Shown: positions 1 through 5,689 of the stretch, in pieces
Numbering within the stretch: the first letter of the stretch is position 1
Layout of the letters: every line of letters begins with the position of its first letter
Source of the DNA: JBOHHR01 sp050740975
GTDB lineage: Bacteria; Pseudomonadota; Gammaproteobacteria; JBOHHR01
Direction of reading: 5' to 3'
Assembly (NCBI GenBank): GCA_050740975.1
Contig: JBOIEE010000154.1
Coordinates: 1-5,689, forward strand
Length of the DNA stretch: 5,689 bases
Made by a program: the position numbers and the translations under genes
The notes under the pieces: generated by a model
The model's input: the letters and a program-made list of their open reading frames with translations, nothing else
Told to the model about the DNA's origin: nothing
Databases searched by the model: none

Positions 1-76
1 CCTACCGCACCGAGGTATCCGCCCCACGTCGTTGCTTTTCCACGTAGACGCCTCCATTAATGGATCAGTTTGAGAG

Positions 77-313
77 TTACACCCAATTGATTTGGCCTTC
101 CCCGAGCACGTTGACGGAAAACACAGCACCCCCCATGAGCAAGGCATAGGAACGGCGGTGGGGGTTGATGCTGAGTGCGAGTAACAGTGGGTCAAACGAA
201 AGCTGCATGAGCCACGCGGCCGTGAACGCATTGTCCTCGCCATGGTGGGTTACACCCACGACGTAGACACCATGCGTTATCTGTTGAAATAGCTCAAACA
301 ATGATTGGCCCAT
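77..313 (-). pseudogene. Truncated flavin-reductase-like protein (N-terminal part only)
   Basis: The 78-residue product read from the ATG at 313 resembles the start of the flavin reductase-like, FMN-binding split-barrel family. It has the run FELFQQITHGVYVVGV near the start, then a stretch containing NAFTAAWLMQLSFDPLLLAL and SINPHRRSYALL, and ends near FSVNVLGEGQ. In this family these segments form the first half of the flavin-binding barrel; the usual length is roughly 150-200 residues. Here a TAA at 77-79 stops the frame soon after the VNVL segment, and the remaining 76 bases show no convincing continuation in any frame. A TTG at 325 could add four residues, but the ATG at 311-313 fits the family start better. 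The gene is divergent from the 237-residue ORF. It is probably a decayed or rearranged gene; a sequencing indel is the alternative. The family call is from visual recognition. Confidence 0.6.
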
Positions 314-441
314 CGTGGAAATCAAATGCCCGCCCTTGATCCTGCCTCTTCACAAGCACGCCATCGCAAGACGTAAGACGTTGCATTGAATAGCCGAATT
401 GCCCTATCTTTGGCTATGAACGATAGGAAGTAGTATAAAAA
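314..441. promoter_or_regulatory. Divergent intergenic region
   Basis: This 128-base gap separates two divergent reading frames, so promoters for both would be expected here. It contains a short dyad, TAGCC at 391-395 and GGCTA at 412-416. A purine-rich AGGAAG at 425-430, 11 bases before the GTG at 442, is a plausible Shine-Dalgarno for the plus-strand gene. No good sigma-70 promoter pair could be assigned: TTGCAT at 381-386 with TATCTT at 405-410 is only a weak match with an 18-base spacer. Confidence 0.3.
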
Positions 442-1155
442 GTGCAGGATAAATTGGCTAAGCAAACACCCATCGATGATTTCGTTGCCACTGTACAAAC
501 ACTGAAGCAGGGGCTTGGACAAGGAGTGACTGGGCGAAACGCCGACGCCGACGGGGTCGGTGAACAGAGGCTGTATGAACGTTGGTTGCGCCAGGATGAG
601 TGGCGTGTTCGTTCTGAGGCCCTGCCCTTGCTTTTCGGTGTAGAACCCTCGCAGTGGCCGGAGCTGATCACAGGTCTTGGCTTGAGGGCACAGATCGAGG
701 GCGCTTGGGATGAACTCAAAGCCTGTATCGCGCGGGCACAGTTTCCCCCCCTTATCGGAACTCAGCGTGAGGAAGAGGAATGGAGAGTCAATCCGCTGGA
801 TTTTTACCAATGGGCGCGCGGGCAAGGCTTGGATATTCCCCCCGCTTTTGAGCGTCTGGCCCAGTTTGTTGCCACGGTGATAAAACGCCCACATTCTCCG
901 TCCCCTGCGCCGCGCGCGCTGTTCGGTGCAGGACCGCTACCACAGACCCAGACCAGCGAGCGCGAGAAAATTCTCGGTGCCGCGCTCAATGTTTTGGCTA
1001 AGTGCCCCGATGATTGCCGCGATGAATACGGCTTGGTGAGCGGCGAAGCCATCGTGAAGCTGATCGCCGAGCAGTGCATACGCTGGTTCGACACCCCACA
1101 ACTCCCCGCCGATGCTACGGAAGTGGCGGCTTTAATCGACCGGTGGCTGGAATAG
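442..1155 (+). CDS. Hypothetical protein, 237 residues, cytoplasmic
   Basis: I do not recognise a named family. The reading frame starts at GTG 442, preceded by AGGAAG with 11-base spacing. There is no signal peptide or membrane segment. The protein appears to have two parts. Residues about 40-150 are helical and tryptophan-rich: a W-x(n)-W pattern around 49-54 is followed by EALPLLFGVEP at 59-69, like the 'EAA.LL.G..P' segment of proteobacterial hypothetical proteins of unknown role, and then by NPLDFYQWARGQGLDIPP at 117-134. A proline-rich linker at about 150-172 leads to a C-terminal helical domain (EREKILGAALNVLAK at 173-187, then GEAIVKLIAE at 201-210, ending in LIDRWLE). Two cysteines lie close together at 188 and 192. 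The 145-base gap to ribB suggests a separate transcript. Length and codon use look like a real gene; the function is unknown. Confidence 0.75.
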   Translation: MQDKLAKQTPIDDFVATVQTLKQGLGQGVTGRNADADGVGEQRLYERWLRQDEWRVRSEALPLLFGVEPSQWPELITGLGLRAQIEGAWDELKACIARAQFPPLIGTQREEEEWRVNPLDFYQWARGQGLDIPPAFERLAQFVATVIKRPHSPSPAPRALFGAGPLPQTQTSEREKILGAALNVLAKCPDDCRDEYGLVSGEAIVKLIAEQCIRWFDTPQLPADATEVAALIDRWLE

Positions 1156-1238
1156 CCATTGACCTCTTCCTTGTTGACCGAGGCCGGCATTCTTCCTCGA
1201 TCGCGGTCACCATACCCAGCTGAGGCGCGCATCACGCT

Positions 1239-1265
1239 TGCCCTACTCGGGCGGACTGGTAGTAT
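1239..1265 (+). promoter_or_regulatory. Weak extended -10 promoter candidate upstream of ribB
   Basis: In the 145-base gap before ribB, a TG at 1257-1258 is followed by one base and then TAGTAT at 1260-1265, an extended -10 arrangement with four of six consensus bases. TTGCCC at 1239-1244 could be a poor -35, with a 15-base spacer. No FMN riboswitch consensus is visible in the gap, so flavin feedback through that element is not supported here. The assignment is tentative. Confidence 0.2.
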
Positions 1266-1300
1266 TCTTCACCTATTTCAGCATCGAACTGTTGCCAAAC

Positions 1301-2402
<1,102 letters not shown>

Positions 2403-2404
<2 letters not shown>

Positions 2405-2441
2405 AGGAAAGCGACTGAGTATGAGCGAGAAGCGGGAATGA
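2403..2441 (+). promoter_or_regulatory. Shine-Dalgarno and six-codon mini-ORF coupled to the ribH start
   Basis: AAAGGAAAG right after the ribB stop is well spaced from an ATG at 2421, not from the ribH ATG at 2438. The 2421 start gives only MSEKRE, whose TGA (2439-2441) overlaps the ribH ATG as ATGA. The ten bases ATGAGCGAGA occur at 2421 and again at 2438, so the upstream start looks like a 17-base-offset copy of the ribH start. Ribosomes finishing the mini-ORF could restart on ribH. That this matters in the cell is inference. Confidence 0.4.
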
Positions 2442-2917
2442 GCGAGATCCATGTTATCGAGGGCGGATTGGTTCTCGGTGGGGGAGACCGGTTCGGGATC
2501 CTGGTGAGCCGTTTCAACGACCTTATCGTTGAGCAACTGCTCACTGGATGCTTGGATATGCTGCGTCGGCATGGTGTTACCGATGCCGAGATCACGGTAG
2601 TCAAGGTACCGGGAGCATTCGACATGCCCATGATCGCACAGCGCATGGCGGCAAGCCAAAGGTTTTCCGCCATTATTGCCCTGGGGGCGGTGATCCGAGG
2701 CGCCACCCCCCACTTCGAGTACGTTGCGGGGGAGTGTGCCAAAGGCTTGGCCAAGGCCGCTATTACACACGGAGTCCCGATCGCTTTTGGAGTGCTAACG
2801 GCGGACACTATCGAGCAAGCTGTTGAGCGCGCGGGGACTAAGGCCGGAAACAAAGGAGCCGACGCCGCCCTCACGGCTATAGAGATGGTGTCACTGGTGA
2901 AAAAGCTCGATGGCTAG
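2438..2917 (+). CDS. ribH: 6,7-dimethyl-8-ribityllumazine synthase
   Basis: Lumazine synthase condenses 5-amino-6-ribitylamino-uracil with 3,4-dihydroxy-2-butanone 4-phosphate, the product of the gene just upstream, to give the direct precursor of riboflavin. The 159-residue length is normal for the family. Visible motifs are the substrate-stacking RFN at 25-27, KVPGAFDMP at 56-64, GAVIRGATPHFEYV at 83-96 with the catalytic histidine at 92, FGVLT at 117-121, and RAGTKAGNKGADAA at 131-144, which carries the phosphate-binding region. All expected active-site positions appear intact. The enzyme usually assembles as pentamers or icosahedral shells; which form occurs here cannot be read from the sequence. 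The start at 2438 gives the typical length; its own Shine-Dalgarno (GAGAAGCGGGA region) is mediocre. The stop overlaps the nusB start by 8 bases, so the two genes are translationally coupled. Confidence 0.97.
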   Translation: MSEIHVIEGGLVLGGGDRFGILVSRFNDLIVEQLLTGCLDMLRRHGVTDAEITVVKVPGAFDMPMIAQRMAASQRFSAIIALGAVIRGATPHFEYVAGECAKGLAKAAITHGVPIAFGVLTADTIEQAVERAGTKAGNKGADAALTAIEMVSLVKKLDG

Positions 2918-3359
2918 CGCCGCGGGGATTCGGGGGCGCATCCAAGCCAGGCGCTGCGCCTTACAAGCCTTGTATCAGTGGCAAATGGCCGGCCATGATC
3001 CTAAGGATATCTTGAGCGAGTTCGTGGCCGAGCGGGAACTCCTTGGTGTGGATATGGCCTATTTCCGCGAGCTGACGCAGGAGATCCCCAAACACATCCA
3101 CATACTGCAATCCCAGTTGCGCACCGTGATTGATCGGCCCCTGGAACAGCTCGGCACCGTGGAACGCGCTGCATTGTACATTGGGGCTTATGAGCTCAGC
3201 TTCCGTACTGAAGTGCCCTGGCGTGTGGTGGTAAACGAAGCCGTGGAGCTGACCAAGATGTTTGGCGCGCAGGATGCCTACAAGTATATCAACGGCGCGC
3301 TCGACAATCTCGCCCGCGGGGTGAGGACAAATGAAAACCACAAGCGCGATCCCGGATGA
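2910..3359 (+). CDS. nusB: Transcription antitermination factor NusB
   Basis: NusB binds boxA RNA with ribosomal protein S10 (NusE) and forms part of the complex that protects rRNA transcription from early termination. The 149-residue all-helical protein shows the family motifs: an arginine-rich N-terminus leading to ARRCALQALYQWQ at 13-25, YFRELTQEIP at 51-60, DRPLEQLGTVERAALYIGAY at 75-94, VVVNEAVELTKMFG at 106-119, and KYINGALDNLA at 125-135. The conserved arginine-rich, boxA-binding N-terminus is present. The ATG at 2910 lies inside the last codons of ribH (8-base overlap), the usual ribH-nusB arrangement. thiL, which often follows nusB in gammaproteobacteria, is absent; a hairpin and a new transcription unit come next. 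The C-terminal tail after residue 140 (NENHKRDPG) is not conserved. Confidence 0.96.
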   Translation: MASAAGIRGRIQARRCALQALYQWQMAGHDPKDILSEFVAERELLGVDMAYFRELTQEIPKHIHILQSQLRTVIDRPLEQLGTVERAALYIGAYELSFRTEVPWRVVVNEAVELTKMFGAQDAYKYINGALDNLARGVRTNENHKRDPG

Positions 3360-3372
3360 CCGGATAAACTTT

Positions 3373-3400
3373 GAGTGCACCTTAACCACTTAGGGTGCTC
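3373..3400 (+). terminator. Hairpin after nusB, terminator-like without T tract
   Basis: CACCTTAA (3378-3385), loop CCAC and TTAGGGTG (3390-3397) form an 8-bp stem with one G·T pair. GAG at 3373-3375 and CTC at 3398-3400 can add three outer pairs across a two-base bulge. The hairpin starts 14 bases after the nusB stop, where an operon end is expected. No T run follows, so it could instead be a Rho-assisted end, an RNA 3'-stabilising hairpin, or chance. Confidence 0.4.
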
Positions 3401-3448
3401 CCTAGATCGGCCAGTGGGACGGTGACGGTAAAGCCCTTTCGAATACGG

Positions 3449-3489
3449 TAATTAAATAACTAATTAATAAATAATAAACGGAGGCGAAC
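3449..3489 (+). promoter_or_regulatory. A/T-only leader with strong Shine-Dalgarno for the DUF336 gene
   Basis: Thirty bases (3449-3478) contain a single C and otherwise only A and T, in TAAT/TAAAT repeats, in otherwise GC-rich DNA. They are followed by GGAGG at 3480-3484, five bases before the ATG at 3490. Several overlapping TAATAA/TAAATA hexamers could serve as a -10 box, but no clear -35 is seen. The tract could equally be an unstructured, S1-binding translation enhancer. Both readings suggest that the next gene is well expressed from its own unit. Confidence 0.45.
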
Positions 3490-3906
3490 ATGATAGAAAT
3501 GACGCTCGATTTAGCGGAGCGCATCGTGGAGGCGGCGCATACCAAATCGAAGACCTTTGCTGTACCGATGGGGGTCGCCGTGGTGGACGAAGCAGGCCGG
3601 GTGGTACTTTCCTCGCGTGCCGACGGGGCGAGCTTCTACACCTTTGAAACCTCTATGGCCAAGGCGAAAACGGCAGTCGCTTATAAGCGCTCGACCAAGG
3701 AGTTGGTGGATCATCGGGACATCAATCCCCATTTCTATGACGCCTTACCGAGCGTGATCCCAGGCGAAGTCTTGCCCACCTCCGGTGGGGTTCCGATCAT
3801 CAAAGACGGGCGGGTGATCGGGGGGGTAGGCATAGGGGGAGGAAACCCGGAGCAAGATCATGAGTGCGCGATCGCCGGGTCCTTGGTCGCCACACGGATG
3901 CCGTAA
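3490..3906 (+). CDS. GlcG/HbpS family (DUF336) protein
   Basis: This is a small single-domain protein of the GlcG/HbpS/DUF336 family, also found as the C-terminal part of some PduO proteins. Members fold as a PAS-like alpha/beta domain and form oligomers; some bind haem or corrinoid cofactors and many are uncharacterised. The 138-residue length is typical. Visible family features are MTLDLAERIVEAA at 4-16, VPMGVAVVDEAGRVV at 25-39, SRADGASFYTFETSMAKAKTA at 42-62 in the family's 'R.DGA......A..KA.TA' pattern, and the glycine-rich end SGGVPI (98-103) with IGGVGIGGGNPEQD at 110-123. There is no signal peptide, unlike the secreted HbpS of streptomycetes, so it is probably cytoplasmic. The ligand cannot be read from the sequence. 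The gene has its own A/T-rich leader and precedes an ATP-grasp gene by 90 bases; a functional link to that gene is only inferred. Confidence 0.88.
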   Translation: MIEMTLDLAERIVEAAHTKSKTFAVPMGVAVVDEAGRVVLSSRADGASFYTFETSMAKAKTAVAYKRSTKELVDHRDINPHFYDALPSVIPGEVLPTSGGVPIIKDGRVIGGVGIGGGNPEQDHECAIAGSLVATRMP

Positions 3907-3924
3907 GGACCTGAGGTTTAACAA

Positions 3925-3984
3925 ATGCCGTGCGATCCTCTTCGATCGCATGGATTGGCGCACCCGGAACCGTTGCTAATATAA
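3925..3984 (+). CDS. Possible 19-codon leader peptide before the ATP-grasp gene
   Basis: An ATG at 3925 has GAGG at 3913-3916 with an ideal 8-base spacing, and it encodes MPCDPLRSHGLAHPEPLLI before a TAA at 3982-3984. The stop lies directly against the AAAGGG Shine-Dalgarno (3983-3988) of the ATP-grasp gene, so termination there could feed ribosomes to the next start. A strong hairpin sits inside the frame. It could be a regulatory leader, or, less likely, a very short modified peptide. It may also be chance: nothing in the peptide is recognisable. Confidence 0.3.
   Translation: MPCDPLRSHGLAHPEPLLI
3928..3953 (+). repeat. Ten-base-pair inverted repeat between the DUF336 and ATP-grasp genes
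   Basis: CCGTGCGATC (3928-3937) and GATCGCATGG (3944-3953) pair over ten positions with one G·T, leaving the hexaloop CTCTTC; the central seven pairs are perfect. No T tract follows, so it is not a standard intrinsic terminator. It could be an operator dyad, an RNA-processing or stability hairpin, or an attenuator linked to the small ORF that overlaps it. Confidence 0.6.
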
Positions 3985-3996
3985 AGGGTGCAACCC

Positions 3997-5052
3997 ATGA
4001 AAATCGGCGTCTTCTGCGAGCGCGATAACCAACAAGCCATCGAACTGCGGCAGTGTATAAACACGCTCGCGCCGGGTAGTTGTACACAGTTTGTTTTCCC
4101 GTTAGACGGATCACCGGAGGTCGCCATCGACGAGACCGGAGTCTACTGGGACGGCACCAATGTGTCCCAATTGGACATCGCCTATATCCACGGATTCTCG
4201 TACACCTATCCTGTTGTCCCTGCTCCGCTCGGAAACGTCGACTGGAGCGTGTGGCAAGTAGGCCATGTATTAGAACAACAGGGGTTTAGTTTTCTACTCA
4301 GCGCTTTCATGGAGATGGAACGCCACGGTGTAAAACTTCTCAATCCTACCCGGGTGTACGTAAAAAACTTCACCAAAGCGGATCTATTGGAAGACCTTCG
4401 GCAAGCCGGTTTCCCGGCACCCAGGCTCGTGTGTACCAACGACACAGACACCACCAAATCCTTCATCGAGGAGGTCGATGCCGATAAAGTGGTCTGGCGA
4501 CCGGCGACTGGTCGCGCCACCTGGCAGCTTTTCCGTGATCGGCAGCGGGAACACCTTATCTCGGCGGAGAAACCACCGATCCTCCTCGCGGAAGTCGTCG
4601 AAGGTCCCTTGATCAGAAGCTATTTGATCGATGGACAACCCTTACTGTACCTTGAAAGGTATCCACCTGACTGCATCGCCAACCCCGGGGCCGGCATGTT
4701 CGGTACGGAAACCTTAGAGCGATTTCAAGCGCTTGAGTGTGCCGATGTTTCCGGTGAGCTGCGACGGCTGGTGTCGCATCTTTCCTTACATTGGGGACAG
4801 ATATCTTTCGTCCTCAGAGACGGCCGCCCGTGGATCTACGACGTGGATCCAGACCCCATGTTTGAGTGGTTACCCGAGCTTTTCAGCCAAACCTTGACTG
4901 AAGGATTGGCGTCGCGCCTTTTGGACATAGATGCGCCAGCGTCCAGCAAACCACTGTCCGACTGCCCCCAGGAACGCCCGACCCTTTTCTTGCGGCGCAT
5001 GCTTTATTCCCTGTTCGAATTGGAGCATAAGAAGTATTCCAAAGAGCCCTGA
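3997..5052 (+). CDS. Divergent ATP-grasp protein (possible carboxylate–amine/thiol ligase)
   Basis: The 351-residue protein looks like an ATP-grasp ligase, an enzyme type that activates a carboxylate as acyl-phosphate and joins it to an amine or thiol. Residues 1-115 form an N-terminal alpha/beta domain beginning MKIGVFCE. LLNPTRVYVKNFTKADLL at 114-131 then opens the grasp region, with GFPAPRLVCTND at 138-149. VVWRPATG at 165-172 holds the ATP-binding strand, where the usual lysine is Arg168. LLAEVVEGPLIRSYLIDG at 196-213 and DGRPWIYDVDPDP at 275-287 follow. The last motif usually carries Glu and Asn metal ligands; here they would be Asp282 and Asp284. These changes suggest an unusual or weakened active site. 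The ATG at 3997 is preferred because AAAGGG at 3983-3988 lies eight bases before it; a GTG at 3988 would overlap that site. A short terminator follows, and another ATP-grasp gene converges from the other strand. The substrate is unknown. Confidence 0.75.
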   Translation: MKIGVFCERDNQQAIELRQCINTLAPGSCTQFVFPLDGSPEVAIDETGVYWDGTNVSQLDIAYIHGFSYTYPVVPAPLGNVDWSVWQVGHVLEQQGFSFLLSAFMEMERHGVKLLNPTRVYVKNFTKADLLEDLRQAGFPAPRLVCTNDTDTTKSFIEEVDADKVVWRPATGRATWQLFRDRQREHLISAEKPPILLAEVVEGPLIRSYLIDGQPLLYLERYPPDCIANPGAGMFGTETLERFQALECADVSGELRRLVSHLSLHWGQISFVLRDGRPWIYDVDPDPMFEWLPELFSQTLTEGLASRLLDIDAPASSKPLSDCPQERPTLFLRRMLYSLFELEHKKYSKEP

Positions 5053-5069
5053 CACGAGCAGGGATTTTT
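5047..5069 (+). terminator. Short intrinsic terminator between convergent genes
   Basis: CCCTG (5047-5051), loop ACACGAG and CAGGG (5059-5063) form a 5-bp G/C-rich stem followed by ATTTTT. The stem begins inside the final codons of the ATP-grasp gene and includes part of its TGA. It would end plus-strand transcription in the 35-base gap before the convergent gene. The stem is short, so efficiency may be modest. Confidence 0.5.
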
Positions 5070-5087
5070 GCCATTCGCGGGAAGAAT

Positions 5088-5603
5088 TTAAGGCAGCCAA
5101 ACCTTCACTTGGTTGGAGGCCGCAGAGACCAAGTGAGTGCGGGCGTAAGTCAGCAGGTACACCGCAAGCTGTCTGAGTACGAAGCGGGCGTATTCCTCTC
5201 CCACCCACATCAGATAGGAACCGGCATTGCAATCGAGATAAATATGGCGACCGTCCTCCGTGGCAAGGACATCCCAAGTGGCAAAATGTAAGCCAAGCGA
5301 GCGATTGGCCCGGACGATATTCTCTTGTTCCTGATCTGGAAGCTCTAGGTATTCAAATCCTTTCGGACTGGTGCGGGAATCAACATCAGCGGAGAGGATC
5401 CGCAAGGCCAACACCACCTTATCCCCAACCACGTGCACCCGCACTGTGTCGCCCACGAGGAATTCTTGCAGTAACACGGGACACAGGCGCAAATCCTCGA
5501 GCCGCTCGAGATCGGCTTCTGAGATCCTACGGGTCGAGCCACCTCCGATGGAGGGTTTGGCAAGACAGGTCAGACCGTGATCGACTGAGACCGACAGAAG
5601 TCA
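5088..5603 (-). pseudogene. Second ATP-grasp protein, N-terminal part missing (frameshifted or truncated)
   Basis: Reading leftwards from a TGA at 5601-5603, 170 codons stay open to TAA at 5088-5090. They encode most of an ATP-grasp fold: CLAKPSIGGGSTRRI at residues 12-26 with the nucleotide-binding lysine (residue 15), VLLQEFLVGDTVRVHVVGD (about 42-60), RSLGLHFATWDVLATEDGR (about 100-118), and IYLDCNAGSYLMWVGEE, which carries the Asp/Asn metal-ligand pair. Unlike the convergent neighbour, it keeps the lysine and the asparagine. The lysine segment lies upstream of the only usable start (TTG at 5492) and no ATG or GTG occurs before the stop, so the frame shown cannot begin properly. From 5689 to 5573 another minus-strand frame is open and contains K…FRFPDF at about 5668-5597, which resembles the segment expected just before the lysine. 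A frameshift near 5573-5600, with the N-terminus beyond the window, is the likeliest explanation. The ATP-grasp call is fairly firm; the breakage could also be a sequencing error. Confidence 0.6.
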
Positions 5604-5689
5604 GGGAACCTAAATTCCGCTCTGCTGATAGGTCGTCGATCAGCGCATTCCATCAGGGACACAGGCTTCAAGGCCTCGATACAGTCCGG

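Noticed and set aside
1238..1300. TTG start extending RibB by 21 residues, with a better Shine-Dalgarno (GAGG at 1222-1225).
   Set aside because: The added hydrophobic residues are not typical of RibB, whereas the ATG at 1301 gives exactly the family N-terminus.
1156..1300. Possible FMN riboswitch upstream of ribB.
   Set aside because: None of the conserved RFN-element blocks or its multi-stem arrangement could be seen in the 145-base gap.
3331..3393. A 20-codon ORF overlapping the nusB end, with GAGG before its ATG and possibly a thiL remnant.
   Set aside because: The peptide does not resemble the ThiL start, the Shine-Dalgarno spacing is only four bases, and it mostly overlaps nusB and the hairpin.
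3955..3982. Extended -10 promoter (TG, C, TAATAT at 3977-3982) for the ATP-grasp gene.
   Set aside because: Transcription would start at about 3989, after the Shine-Dalgarno at 3983-3988, so the transcript would lack its ribosome site.
5624..5644. Inverted repeat GCTGAT / ATCAGC with a nine-base loop.
   Set aside because: Six pairs inside probable coding sequence are easily expected by chance, and there is no T tract or promoter context.

Overview
The window looks like chromosomal DNA of a proteobacterium, most likely gamma (beta possible). The reason is the order ribB(A)–ribH–nusB, together with a RibB whose C-terminal GTP cyclohydrolase II-like half has lost its zinc and catalytic motifs, a form typical of those classes. 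Base composition is moderately GC-rich, and start codons include ATG and GTG. No rRNA, tRNA, CRISPR array, insertion sequence or FMN riboswitch motif was seen.

Layout: (1) Positions 77-313, minus strand: the N-terminal half of a flavin-reductase-like protein, ended by an early stop and probably a broken gene. (2) Positions 442-1155, plus: a 237-residue cytoplasmic protein of unknown function, divergent from the fragment. (3) Positions 1301-3359, plus: the riboflavin/NusB operon. DHBP synthase (ribB with a degenerate RibA half) makes the four-carbon unit, lumazine synthase (ribH) condenses it with the pyrimidine, and NusB (transcription antitermination) overlaps ribH by 8 bp. ribD, ribE and thiL, common partners of this cluster, are not adjacent. 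(4) Positions 3490-3906, plus: a GlcG/HbpS (DUF336) protein behind an almost pure A/T leader and a strong Shine-Dalgarno. (5) Positions 3997-5052, plus: a divergent ATP-grasp protein, preceded by a possible 19-codon leader ORF that contains a 10-bp hairpin. (6) Positions 5088-5603, minus: the C-terminal two thirds of a second ATP-grasp protein, convergent with the first. It is open upstream to a stop without a credible start, so it is probably frameshifted or truncated.

Region (3) is ordinary housekeeping. The parts worth attention are the two different ATP-grasp genes facing each other next to a DUF336 gene, the mini-ORFs placed directly before ribH and before the ATP-grasp gene, and the two broken genes at the window edges. 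No complete new system can be demonstrated from this sequence alone. The ATP-grasp pair is the best candidate for an undescribed ligase or peptide-modifying locus, and much of it may lie beyond the right edge.
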